From Dactylellina haptotyla (taxonomy: Eukaryota > Ascomycota > Orbiliomycetes > Orbiliales > Orbiliaceae): a stretch of DNA of 64,000 nt. The notes below the pieces were generated by a model. The model worked only from the letters and a program-made list of their open reading frames with translations, was not told the DNA's origin and made no database searches. Shown piece by piece: positions 24,206-34,945 of this stretch. The stretch's first letter is position 1, and each line of letters begins with the position of its first letter. Made by a program: the position numbers and the translations under genes. Location: NCBI GenBank assembly GCA_031310005.1, contig CM062380.1, positions 1,798,001-1,862,000 on the forward strand. The letters run 5' to 3'.

Positions 24206-26482
24206 ATGTTTCGTCCCACAGGCCTCTTCAAGTCCATCGCCTGCCCCAAGATATCCTCATGCGGCCTGCAGAACTGCCTCTTCTCCCACCAGGCCGTCGA
24301 GCTGCCTCCCGCCCCTGCTCCCCCGGCTCCCGTAGCTATCACACGAGGTACGTACGTTCGTGGCGATTGATATCTGATATCTTCTTCTATATCCGCCGTT
24401 GACGGTCCTCACCAAGCCGCGAGCTAATTCGAACCTGGCTACTGTAACAGCCAAGCCCGCAAAGGACAACATCAAAAATGAGCGCAGCCCAACGCCGCCG
24501 CCGTCCAAGCGACGCAGGATCGACGACGACGGCAGCAAATCGACGGAAGCCCCCTCGAATCCCGCCAAGCCAATCATAAAGTCCATCCTCAAAAAGCCCA
24601 CCCCGACTTCCACCGGACCGACTGCCCCAGCGACGGCTCCCTACAAGCCTTCCAGCTCCGCAGACTCCGAAGACGGTCGATACCTCAAGCTCGAGACGAT
24701 AGACAAAAGGACCGGCGTCATAACACGAACCCGTATAGAGAGGGCAGGGCCATCGAAGACCACACTGCTACAAACTAATGCGTCCAGCTCCTCCAAGGCT
24801 CCTGCTCCTGCTCCTGCTGCTCCTGCTGCCCAGGGGCTTCGGGCATTGCATACCTCCTCTGACCAAAAGGTGAGACCAATCGTTGTGTCTCTCTCGCAGC
24901 GAAAACACACGAAACGACTTTCCGTGCGTGAACCGTACGAGATCGGCTAATTTTCTCGTGTTATGGCACAATACAGAACACCCTCACCACCAAAACCGAT
25001 GTCACAGGGGACCTGCTGAGCTGGGGTCTATCGAAACCATCGCCCACCGGAAAAGTCCCAGAACCCGAAAGACTGATACCTCGCAGCGTAGCCAAACCAC
25101 CCGCCCAATTCGATATCCGACTTAAACTCCTAGAAGCACTCCACAAACAATTCGTCCGATTACATCCTGAAAGTGAAATGTCAGTCGTGGAGAGACAAAA
25201 GCTCATAAAACTCGCCAGGGATGAGGAGGAAACCGCCGCCGTTAAGGATTATAAGGCTTATGCTGTCGTTCTGAAGAACCGCGTGTACGCCCTTACCAAG
25301 ATGAGCCAGGAGGACTTCAAGAAGGAGCTTGACGCAAAGCGGAAGGCCGAGCAAAAGGACGACAAGGAATTCGAGATAGATACCACATTAGCCCCGGAGG
25401 ACGAAGTCCGTGCCATTGCGGGTTATGTTCATCCTTTCACGCTATTGAAACAATTCGATTATGTCGTCATACCGCCCTCGGACCAGGAAATCGAGACGGC
25501 AAGGAAAGGGGTTGATGCTGCCGCCGGCGACGAGGAGTGCGAACGATGCAAGTCAAGGTTCAAGATGTTTCTTACCAAGGACCCCGAAACAGGATTATAT
25601 ACAACTGGCGGGAAGTGCACACACCATTGGGGGAGGTCGTGGATTCCCGACCGGACGGTGGGCCAGAAGCAATGGCAGTGCTGCCACCAGCCGGTCGGCG
25701 AGACAACCGGGTGCGGAGACGCTAGCACGCACGTATTCCTCGTTAGAAGCCCGAAGCGACTTGCCAGCCAGTGGCAATTCGTCGAAACGCCTGCGCCCGC
25801 TTCAGACGCGCTGGGGACCTCAACAAAGGAGAAGGCTGTCTGTATGGACTGCGAGATGGGGTTTACAACCTTTGGGCTCGAATTGATCCGACTGACCGTT
25901 ACCCGGTTCCCCACCTACGAGCCTGTTATCGATATCCTCGTCAAGCCCCTGGGCGAGATCCTGGACCTTAATACCAGATTTTCGGGTGTAACGCAGGAAC
26001 AGTGGGATACGGCGCTTACATACGACGCCGCGAAATCGAACGAAGCATCCAAAGTGATAGTGAAGGCCGTGAGCCCGCTTCAAGCGCGAGAAATCTTATT
26101 TAAGCATATCGATGCATCTACCATAATAGTCGGCCATTCGTTGGAAAACGACCTGAAATGCACGAGAGTAGTCCACCCGCGAGTTGTGGACACGGCAATT
26201 CTGTATCCTCATAGGAGGGGAGGGGGGATGCGGTATAGCCTTAAACATCTGGTGAGGCTGCATTTGGGGAAATACATCCAGGCGATAGACACCGACAAGG
26301 GACACGATAGCAAGGAGGACGCGAACGAAGCTGGTAACTTGGTCAGGAAGAAGATCATGGTGGATGTGAAGAGTGGGAAAATCGGGAAAGATGGGATATG
26401 GACTGTCAATACGGCGTATGAATTGAACGCGGCTTCCAAGACGGAGAATAAAACTGTGGATAAATCGAAGCTACTGGTGTAA
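24206..26482 (+). CDS. REX3: RNA exonuclease 3 (DEDDh 3'-5' exonuclease)
   Basis: Exons are 24206-24347, 24451-24869 and 24977-26482, joined in phase to give 688 residues. The N-terminus carries a CCCH-type finger (CPKISSCGLQNCLFSH), which is typical of REX3 and absent from many other exonucleases. A disordered Pro/Ser/Lys-rich linker with KRRR follows. The C-terminal exonuclease domain starts near residue 475: CMDCEMGF (first Asp and Glu), GHSLENDLKC (second Asp), VVDTAILYPH (further conserved Asp), and GHDSKEDANEA, which gives the DEDDh His and last Asp. REX3 trims the 3' ends of stable RNAs such as RNase MRP RNA in yeast. A Cys-rich stretch ECERCKSRF precedes the catalytic domain by about 90 residues and, with the later CTHHW and CCHQ, may bind metal. 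The nearest relatives to separate it from are REX1 and REX4; the N-terminal finger and overall length favour REX3. Confidence 0.88.
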
Positions 26483-27100
26483 AGGAGCCTTTAAGGAGCC
26501 TGTTCTGTCGCTTCAGTTCTTATTGCGGTTTTGTTCGGGCGTTCGGTTGGACAATTGGGGGGGTTATGTATCATAGAACATATAGCATGGCTTAATAATC
26601 ATATTTAACCATTTACACACTATTCATAACATCTACTAGGTCCTACGGTTCGAGGATAGTCAGAGGAAACAAAAAGTAGATGGTATCATACGGGCTTCTG
26701 TAATAATACAAGAGGCTGTAGTGCTAATCTTCACAAACAACTGAACGCACATTCCACATGTAATTGCAAGAGTGAAAAGCGAACTAGTAAAGAGAAAAGT
26801 TGTAACGTGTATGAGCGATAGGTTAAGAAAGATAAAAATAACATTATACTGAGAAGGACAAGAATGTTATGTTTTGAGTCATAAATCGTAAAGATGAGAT
26901 GATGCTTTGCTACATGGATATCCGCCGAAAGGAAAAACAATATAAAGTTATAAGAAAAGGAAAATAAATAATCCAGACCACCGATCCTGATAATTGATAT
27001 CAGAGGAAATTTAAGAAAACATAATACAACCGAAAAGATGGCAAGAATAGAAAAAGTTGAACAAAAACTTCCCGCGCACACCTCCAGAAAAAATACAAGT
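26483..27100. other. Convergent 3' spacer
   Basis: This is the spacer between the stop codons of REX3 and the coiled-coil gene. It is AT-rich with no supported gene and probably holds both 3' UTRs. Confidence 0.55.
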
Positions 27101-28893
27101 TTAATCGTTATCCAACAAGCACAGTACCTTTGCGCGGAATATGACGGTCCTAAGACCGTAATCCTCGCCCTTCTCGTTACCCCATTTGATGACTGCTGGG
27201 AACGCACACGCTCCCACCATCTTGCCTCGCAGTTCCTCGTCAGCATCATCCTCAAGACCTGACGCATCCTCCATCCATTCCGGATCAAAGATGTGGCCGA
27301 CGGGACTGACGACGTCGATACGTGCGCGCTGGCCCTTGAAGTGATGGGATATTCTGACGGCGTTAGCAAGTAGTGGTATCAGGGCTCGAGAGGCGGCATC
27401 GCCAGGACGTGCTTTGTGGCCGGGAATCAGCGAGAAGACGATGGACTCGATCTCGGAACAGCAGTCGACGATTGCACTTTCCGACATGTCCTTGACTGGG
27501 TTAGTGCCAGTTACCAGCGAGATGCTGAGGGCCCGCCAGCGGTTGATCATGGCGTAGTTTGCTGTATTCGGAAAGAAAAAGAAATTAGCATATTAGTCTA
27601 ACCAAACGAAATACTATTGGGAGTATATGGAGGGAAAACAAAACTTACGTATGCCACCGGCAGTATGCAGATTCATCATATCCTCCATCCCGCGCATGGC
27701 CAACTCCTGCTCTATCGTCAGCCCGACGCAGTACCGGTCGAATATCCGCCTGAGAACAATATCCTGCACAACAGCCTGCATCACCGTCATCCGACTGTTC
27801 GTCATCGTCAACTGCGAGAAATTGGGCACAGCGTTCTGGATCCTCATCTGCACCCCGCGGTCTTCCACATTCTCGGGCATCTGAGAGGCAGCTTTACAGT
27901 GTTTCCAGACCCAGTTTCTCAGCTGCGTGGCGAACTTTGCGAGTTCCTCCTTGAACCATTTGTCGTCCACGACGCCTTCCTCGGCTTTGGCGATGGAGAG
28001 GTACGCGGTGACGTCGTCCAGGTCGCCCTGGAGGAGTTTTACTTCGCTGTCACGCTTGTCTGCTTCTTCTTTGAGTTTTCCTTCGGCGGCTTTCAGATCT
28101 TCTTTCAGCTTTGCAATCTCGGCTTGGTTCGCTGCCATCATTTCTTGCATTTGCGCGTGTAGACTGAAGATTTCGCTGTCTTTGATGTCGATTGCCGCAT
28201 TGGCGTCGCGGAGTTGCGTGGCTAAGGCGCCAGATTCCCAGCCTGCACCGCCGCCTGCCTGTTAGTTGCGCATTGCGCTCGTTAGTTAAATTATTCTTTT
28301 GCTTATATGTAGACATGGTGAAATAGTGAACATACCGCAAATTCGGCAGCCTGAGCTCGAAGGCCGGACACTTCCTGTCGTAGATGTGCGTTCTCGGCCA
28401 TCATGCCGTCCAAGTACTGGCGGTTCTGAGGTGGGGGCGGGTGTCCTGGGAAGCCACCGTAGCCTGGATGTACACCTGGTGGCGGCCCCGGCTGGTGATG
28501 TGTCAGCTCGCTGCCTTCAGGGCTGCCGCTCTCTGGAGTGATATCTTCGCCGGAATCCAGATCGCCTGGGTAGCCGCCGGGAGGCTCGGTAGGGGCATAT
28601 GCGCCTGGGTGGGAGTGGTGATGGCCGAGTGGAGGGGCACCACCGCGGCCGCGAGGACGGTATCCAGGGTGGTGTGGCATGCCGGGGTGAGCTGCGAGAC
28701 GGTCAATGAGGTCAGCTGGCTATAGCTTGGAGCTTTGGGAACATCACGGAGAGGATGAGGATAGGTACGTACGCGGTGGAGGTTCATAGTAACCTTGGGG
28801 AGCGGGCATGATCTGCTGAGGTGGAGGGCGGCCGCCTCTCATCGGAGCACCTCTCCCCCTCGTCATCGTCGCCCCACGCGGCATGTGTGCCAT
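27101..28893 (-). CDS. Uncharacterised coiled-coil fungal protein, four exons
   Basis: Exons on the minus strand are 28893-28773, 28691-28336, 28258-27649 and 27561-27101; phases close and the product is 515 residues. The N-terminal 130 residues are Gly/Pro/His/Arg-rich (MAHMPRGATMTRGRGAPMRG, then PGYRPRGRGG), suggesting an RGG-like nucleic-acid-binding or disordered tail. Residues about 130-245 form heptad-rich helix (AENAHLRQEVSGLRAQ, and later IAKLKEDLKAAEGKLKEEAD). The C-terminal about 270 residues are globular, with DKWFKEELAKFATQLRNWVW and MINRWRALSISLVTG. I recognise the layout as a conserved fungal type but cannot name it. A further 3' intron is possible, because AAAG|GTACTG occurs shortly before the stop; the last ten residues are therefore less certain. 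Introns 1-3 have GTACGT, GTATGT and GTAAGT donors. Confidence 0.75.
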
Positions 28894-30140
28894 GCTGGGC
28901 GGTGCGGGTTGTAGGCGTTGAGGACCGCGGATGCTTTAGAGAGAGAAAGAAAAATACTCTGCGGGGTGTATAATGGCAGCTTTGTCGACGGGGCAGGCCT
29001 TCGTGGCCTCTCGTTCGGTTTCGTTTTCTCCAGATGTTGTAGCGTGTTATTTTTCGCACACACCTTTGTTTTCGTGTGAGAGCTCTCCTCTCGGGTAGCT
29101 AAATTCCGCCGCCTCCTCCTCTAATGTCGTAGGTGGGAGAAAGATGGGCCCAAAATTGCCAGAGGAGAAGCGCTGTTGACCTGGAGAGGAGCGGAGGGAG
29201 AGGAAGGAATGGAAAATGCGAGTAGCCGTTGGTATTATATTCGGCGGCAATGGGGGAAGGTTCGAAACTTGAATCACTGTGACACAAGAGGAAGCGGAGG
29301 AGCAAGGTTAGCTACGCTACGTTGTGTTCAGTCGGTTGTACGCCGGGCGTATTACTACGAATCGATTGTGCTCCTTCCCTCGTCTATTTCGAGTATGTGC
29401 CAAAGACGAACAACAGGTGGGGCGGGCGTAAGAAAAACCGCTGGCATTGCCAAACCAAAGAAATTGTAACTGATGACGGAAAAGAGAGCAAAAGAGGTGG
29501 CCAAAGGAGAACGCTTCGGAGATGAATTTACCTTTTATGATAAATTTGGTTTCTAGATATCCCGGGACGCAGATGTGAAAATTTTCGAAACTAAAGAGAG
29601 AAGAGATGGAGGAAACTGCAGACAAGGCTGCATAGAAGCTTCCTGAACCGAGAAAAGACAGGTGGTGGGTAACCCGCGACAACCTCTCTCTTTCTCTCCG
29701 TTCTTACTCACAGCACAGAGCTGTAATTGCTCTGACGATGATGCGGCCGTGCAGCTGGGTCTTTGCGAGCCGGGAACCAATGAGCTTGCGCGGGCACTGC
29801 AAGCTACGAGCTACCAGCTTAAGCTTAAGCTGGAGCTTGATGCGTCGGTCGATATGCACGACTTTGTTGTCATTTTGCGGGCTGGGTGGGAGGCGTCCGA
29901 GGGATAATTTGCATATCAAAGCGGGGCATTTTTATCGATCCATCGGCCAGAAAAGTGTTGGCCTGTCGTCCCGCCCACGTGTTTGTTTGTGTGTTATTTC
30001 CTGTTCGGGCGGCAACGCGATTAATGCAACAATTTCAACACGCCTACCAAGTATATACCAGTATGGGGCCTCGTAACCATGGAAGGGTCAAATTATCGAA
30101 GGATAAATTAGAATGATTAAAGTACAAGATTATACTACTA
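28894..30140. other. Spacer upstream of the coiled-coil gene
   Basis: There are 1.25 kb without a supported gene. The half next to 28.9 kb is pyrimidine-rich on the minus strand and is a likely promoter and leader for the coiled-coil gene; the other half includes the 3' flank of the secreted-protein gene. Only short chance frames are seen. Confidence 0.5.
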
Positions 30141-30914
30141 CTACTCCCGTTCCCAGTAGCCCCTCTTCCTGCAGTACTCTCCAACCTTCGGGTCATCCCC
30201 ATTAGCCCACGCCTGCGTCTCTTGCACGCTCGCAATCCCCTCCGTGCTGCCATACGGCGGGAAGCCTTCCTTCTCCCCCACCGCAACATAATATTCCACA
30301 ATCCTCTTCTCGTGCGTCTCAACGATAATGTACACATCCCCATCACAGCCAATTGGAACGGTATAGTTCAGGTAGCTCAGGAATGTAGAGTCGAGATGCG
30401 GCTCGTAGAACTTGACCGGCTGATACCCTGGATCCGCGAGGTTGAAGCGGAGGGCCTTCAGGGTATTATACGTATACCCGTACGGTAGATCAAACGGCGG
30501 GTATTCTATTTCATACGGTGCAGGATACCCGAATACCGCGCACGGTGGCAGACGGCTACCTAGCAGGTAAACTGTTGGGCGGAAAACAGGGTATTCGAGA
30601 GCTGGGATGTGTGGAAAACCGAATTCAAAGTGTAGACATTCGCCCGCGCGGACGTAAACTTTAGACCATGATTCCTTGGACCATGGTTTCTGGTAGCCTC
30701 CGTAGCTGGTATAATAGGAGGTTCTGTTGTATTGGTGGTTCGGCGGAGGGCAGGTCGTTGTTGTGCAGAGCGCGCGGGAGTAGAGTCTGTCTGGGAATTG
30801 AAATGCAGTATAGTAAGAACCGTGAGAGTTGTCTGGGTCAAGGTAAGGCAGATGGGCAGAAGCGAGATGAGATACTAATAGAAAAAGACTAGCAATGATC
30901 ATGTGACGAAGCAT
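30141..30914 (-). CDS. Secreted protein whose mature chain would begin with His
   Basis: A single-exon frame of 257 residues. The first 20 residues (MLRHMIIASLFLLVSHLASA) form a clear signal peptide with an Ala-x-Ala cleavage site, so the mature protein begins HLPYLDPDNSHGSYYTAF. The mature part is rich in Tyr, Pro and aromatic residues, has several Cys that could form disulfides, two N-glycosylation sequons (NRT and NYT), and GECLHFEFGFPHIPALEYP in the middle. The C-terminus (GYWERE) carries no GPI signal, so secretion to the medium or wall is likely. I do not recognise the family. An N-terminal His after processing is the feature by which copper-binding LPMOs and related histidine-brace proteins are known, but that alone does not prove membership. 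An internal Met at residue 5 could also start the signal peptide. Confidence 0.8.
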   Translation of the reverse strand: MLRHMIIASLFLLVSHLASAHLPYLDPDNSHGSYYTAFQFPDRLYSRALCTTTTCPPPNHQYNRTSYYTSYGGYQKPWSKESWSKVYVRAGECLHFEFGFPHIPALEYPVFRPTVYLLGSRLPPCAVFGYPAPYEIEYPPFDLPYGYTYNTLKALRFNLADPGYQPVKFYEPHLDSTFLSYLNYTVPIGCDGDVYIIVETHEKRIVEYYVAVGEKEGFPPYGSTEGIASVQETQAWANGDDPKVGEYCRKRGYWERE

Positions 30915-32857
30915 TTTAGCGTCGCTTTATCTCCTATATATTTCTAGAATGAGTATGTTTCTATAAAATGTGGAGAGACACGCCACAGAAATTTTGGTGG
31001 AATAGAAAGGTAACGAGGAGGTCGCATAGAAATGAGCGACTATGTTGCTTGGATGAGGTGGAATGGAAATACAACTTGGAAACGACTCGAATTTTATATT
31101 GTCATCACAATAGCACTAAACTTTTGCTTGTCTCGAAGGATAAGCAAGCTAAATCGGCAGTTAGCGACTCCCGTCACTGCCATTGCTCTTTTACTATCAC
31201 TAGGCTGGATTGTAGTTGAAAACGACAGAGATCACCACCACTAAATTTCATGTCAATGTTACATCTTGGTTAGTCCATCCAGCCTTCCTACTCATTTATT
31301 GTTACGCACGGGAAAGCCATGCGACAACTAAAGTTAATTAAATAACACCCCTTGGTTCACAAAGCTCTTCTGTGAGTTGGATTTGCAATGTGTAAAGCCC
31401 TTTCCCTTATGGCAAATCTAAGTGTAAATCCTGCTAGCATGCTCGGTCCTATCTCCACGTCCACACCATTGATACAAGTGCAAAAGAGGATATCTCCGTA
31501 CCAGTAGTTGAGGCCGCGTTATAAAGGGACTAGGATTCCCGAAATAAGTTTTTTATTCGCCGCAATTCGATTAATTACGTATATCCCTACAACAGACATA
31601 CAGAAGTTTCTCTCATACACAGCTGCAGTTTACATTATCTCTTCAGGCAGTACGACTCCAACAACCAGCCACAGCATCTGTCAAACCCGGGGTTCCGGGA
31701 TGCCACAGTTTCAGCTGTTCCGTACCTGCATGTTCGCTCCTGAATTTATTATCAGGAACGGGCTATGGCTATCCCGCGGTCCTCGCGAGCACTGCAGGTG
31801 TCAGAAGTGCAGTACATGGACCAACCTCTCACAATACATGTACAAAGAATCAGACCAGGACGCCTAGGACTCGAGCTGCGTCGGCCGTTACAAACTAATG
31901 TCAAGGGCAGTCTTGTTTGTCTAGGTACAAGACTGTGTCAAGGGTATGTATTTCATGCAGACAACACCATGGTTTAATATCCCTCTAGCATTATTCGGAT
32001 GAACGCATCTAGCAAACTCGTGAATAGAGGAATACAGAACGGATTCGCACCGCAGCTTCAGCTACCCAGAACCCCAACATGCAATGCATGTCATTTACAT
32101 GCACAGAGAAGCAGATACTTCCCAGATTCGGAAGCGTATTCAAAATCCAACATCGCCCAACACGAAGCTGCAGATCAATACCGCATTCGAACAACACATC
32201 TAGAATCTCGCCGATCGTGCCGAAGACTAAATTTCAAGTTTTCTTGCTCTCCAACTGATGGGCACCGGAAGTCAAAAGACGATATCCGGAGCATTATTCT
32301 TTGCAGCTCCCACTTGGATTTTTTTTCTCCGAGTCCCGAGCGATGTAGTGTTCTAGTGGGTAGGCTAGAATGGTCATACTAGCATGTTCATATTTCGTCA
32401 CTGGTGTATCAATGCTAGTGGGTCGGGGATATCTTTGTCAATTCCGGTAGAGTCACCTAGTTAGCCTAGCCAGGCCTGCCATTTGTGGTAGTGCAACCGA
32501 GCTAGTGTGATGCTACAACTAAATTTGATTCCCAAAAGCCTTATTAATATATTCAATACGCAAGATTAGAAGAAGGAATCAAAAGTTGATTGGTATAGTA
32601 AAGTACAGGTACAACTGTTGTTGTTTATGGAGCTCCAAGCTCCAGTCATTTCTATCAGTAATAGTAATAATAAAATACACTAGCCGTCTAATTATGCGGC
32701 TATTATTAATAGTAAGACAAAGTAATGAGAAAGGGAACCAAGAAAATTAATTAAAAGAAAAGAAAAGAGTAAAGGAAATATGGGTAAAACGAGGCATGAG
32801 TCGTAAAGTCATGAAAATCATGAAAATCCAACTCCTCCGACCAAGGGAGTTCGCCAG
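30915..32857. other. Spacer between the two secreted-protein genes
   Basis: There are 1.9 kb with no supported gene. Frames of 119 and 127 codons at 31508-31867 and 31999-32382 overlap others and show no domain. About 32.5-32.8 kb is A-rich. This includes the promoter of the 30.1-kb gene and the 3' flank of the 32.9-kb gene. Confidence 0.5.
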
Positions 32858-33415
32858 CTACTGGCCACCTTGGCTGATATAAACGACGACGGTAGCATCA
32901 TCCGTTGCTCTTTCTGTTGGTCCGTAGGTCGTAGTATACGGAAGCTTAACGCCCGATGGCGCAGCTGGGAACTGTGGCTTATTAGCCTCCTCGGAATCAG
33001 AATGCATCTGATGAGCGAGACCGTTCCCCGACGATCCAGCTGGTGTCTCAATGTTGGTGTTCCCGTTGCGATCTGCGTAGATAGTCGGCAGGGGCCGAGG
33101 TGATTCGATGTAAACGAGGACCGTCGGTTGCGAACCGGTCACCTCTGGTGAGGGGGTTATCGTGGTGGTGTATGGCAGGCTGGCCGTTGCCGGTGCCGCC
33201 GAAAACTGTGGAACATTGTCCTTTTCCGAGTTACCAGCGGCTTGGTGGCTCAGTGGTCCCTCGTTTCCAGTTCCAGCTGGTGTACGGATGTTGGTGTCGC
33301 CGTCCGGATAAGCATAGATGGTTGCTGCGGGCTCGACGGCACAGCTTGTTGACAGTGGAACTGCCATTGCTACGCCGGAGAAGATAACGATAGAGGTAAG
33401 TTTAGAGATATGCAT
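32858..33415 (-). CDS. Small secreted protein made of a tandem internal duplication
   Basis: A single-exon frame of 185 residues starts with a signal peptide (MHISKLTSIVIFSGVAMAVP, hydrophobic core then a small-residue cleavage zone). The rest is two copies of a unit of about 72 residues, at about 31-103 and 110-180. Each unit has TIYA, a TNI-TPAG motif, a Ser/Glu/Asn-rich middle, PQF-AAP, LPYTTT and a closing V-VYI. The copies are clearly diverged but remain collinear, so the duplication is not recent. There is one Cys near the N-terminus and no GPI signal or membrane segment. Small repeated secreted proteins of this sort are candidate cell-wall or effector proteins in fungi, but no family was recognised. 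It lies 1.9 kb from the other secreted-protein gene on the same strand. Confidence 0.8.
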   Translation of the reverse strand: MHISKLTSIVIFSGVAMAVPLSTSCAVEPAATIYAYPDGDTNIRTPAGTGNEGPLSHQAAGNSEKDNVPQFSAAPATASLPYTTTITPSPEVTGSQPTVLVYIESPRPLPTIYADRNGNTNIETPAGSSGNGLAHQMHSDSEEANKPQFPAAPSGVKLPYTTTYGPTERATDDATVVVYISQGGQ

Positions 33416-34035
33416 TTTAACAATTCGATATCTCCAATGGAAGGGTATGAGTCAATGTTTTAATAGGTAGAGAAGCAATGTAGCGTAAATTAAACACTTG
33501 GAAGTGTCAATGTTGTTACAAAATTATGATTTTTGTTTTGGTGAAAATGTATTTATCTGTAAGGTGAATTGTAAGAAGAAAGAGAAAGGGGGGAGCAGGG
33601 AGCGAGGAGCGAATTTAAATAGAGGCGTAGAGGCCAAATCTACGATTTTCATTTTACCAAAGATCAGAGTTCGATATAAGTTCTCCTAGCGATCTACACG
33701 TAGACAGTCGGATTGCAGTTAGACGTCGCTTAACGCTCCGCAACACGATGGTTGCAGGGCGTCGACGTCATGCCGACAATCACCCTGCGTTGAAGGGCAA
33801 GCGATTCTAAACCATATGTGGATGTATACAGGAAAGAGGCGGGTTACGCAATTCTATAAGGCTGCATGTGCAGGGACTTGGGGGGTTTCTCAAAATAGGC
33901 ACACTTTCGCACATCAGATCCGTGAGAGGGTAGCGGGATGGCGAAAGGATGCTAACTTTCGGAATATGGTTTCTCTCAAAAACACCCGCAAAATCGATGA
34001 TATAGACGGCTCCGCCGTTGGGGAGCCTTTGTTTT
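33416..34035. other. Spacer upstream of the duplicated secreted-protein gene
   Basis: There are about 600 bases without a supported gene. This holds the promoter of the 32.9-kb gene and the 3' flank of the three-exon gene to its right. Confidence 0.5.
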
Positions 34036-34774
34036 CTAAACTCGACCTCGCTTCTTGCTGAGCTCTTCCTGCTGCTCTTGTTTCGATTTGAAATTTGCCC
34101 ACCATATCTAGATTATTATGTCAGTGAGAGATTATTAGCTACCAAACTTATTGACCACAAGTGATCTTAAAAAAGAAATATACCTGAAGAACTCTTTCTT
34201 GGTTTTTGTTCCCCCCACATGATGCGTACATCTCGCGGCGTGCCTCTTCGTCTCTCTCTTTCTCTATAGCGTAAGGCATTTCCCCTCTGAGACGGTCAGT
34301 GAGAGCTACGTATCGTCCAGACCACCATGAAAAGCTTTCGAATAACTCCGGGTCATTTGGGGTCTAGTTAGTCACTCAGCTGGTCAGTTTTGTTTTCTGT
34401 CTTTGAGTTTCAAATTGAACCAATTGAATAAACTTGCTTACAGACGAAGCCGGACGGCTAATGAAGGCGCTGATTCGACAAATATCTGCCTCTTCATCTT
34501 GCTCCACGTTATTTGTTCCCTTCTTAAGCTCTTTTTTGGCTTCATTCTTAGCATTCTCCAGTCTTATAGCTGCTCGACGGATAGTAGACATATCAAAGGA
34601 AAATTCCCGTTGCCGACACACCGGAGCTGTTGGATGGGGCTGTTTGACAAAATGGCTGAAGCTGCGGCCATGATACCTGGAAGCCTGAGGGGTCCTCGGC
34701 TCTGCAGGCAGAGGCGGCAAAGACTTGTTGACGTCCATATTCAGGCTTCGAAATCGAGGGATCTGAGAAGACAT
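34036..34774 (-). CDS. Uncharacterised protein, three exons
   Basis: Exons on the minus strand are 34774-34442, 34363-34184 and 34107-34036. All junctions are in phase 0 and the product is 194 residues. It begins MSSQIPRFRSLNMDVNKSLP and has a Pro-rich N-terminal part (SLPPLPAEPRTP), a helical Lys/Glu-rich middle (RLENAKNEAKKELKKG), and a C-terminal part with ELFESFSWWSGRYVALTDRL, an acidic-basic helix KERDEEARREMYASC, and a final basic tail (SKKRGRV). No domain, signal peptide or membrane segment was recognised. Exon 1 could read on for about 21 residues past the first donor to a stop, but the spliced form continues into two well-phased exons with GTAAGC and GTATAT donors. It is head-to-head with the zinc-binding-type gene at 34.9 kb, with 171 bases between the start codons. 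Confidence 0.68.
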
Positions 34775-34945
34775 GACGATACCGGTTAGATAGCGGTAGA
34801 TGGCTATTTTGAATTTGCAACATGAGGTTGAGGTGATTGAGGTGCTATCCGTGTTGATGTTGATGTCGGCACAGCTGGTGTAGACTTATATCAACTTATC
34901 AGCCCAACCTAGCAGTTAGATTGAACGAAACCAAGCCATGAAAAC
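34775..34945. promoter_or_regulatory. Short bidirectional promoter
   Basis: Only 171 bases separate the proposed divergent start codons at 34774 (minus) and 34946 (plus), so both promoters must overlap. If the plus-strand gene starts at 35037 instead, the gap is 262 bases. Confidence 0.5.
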
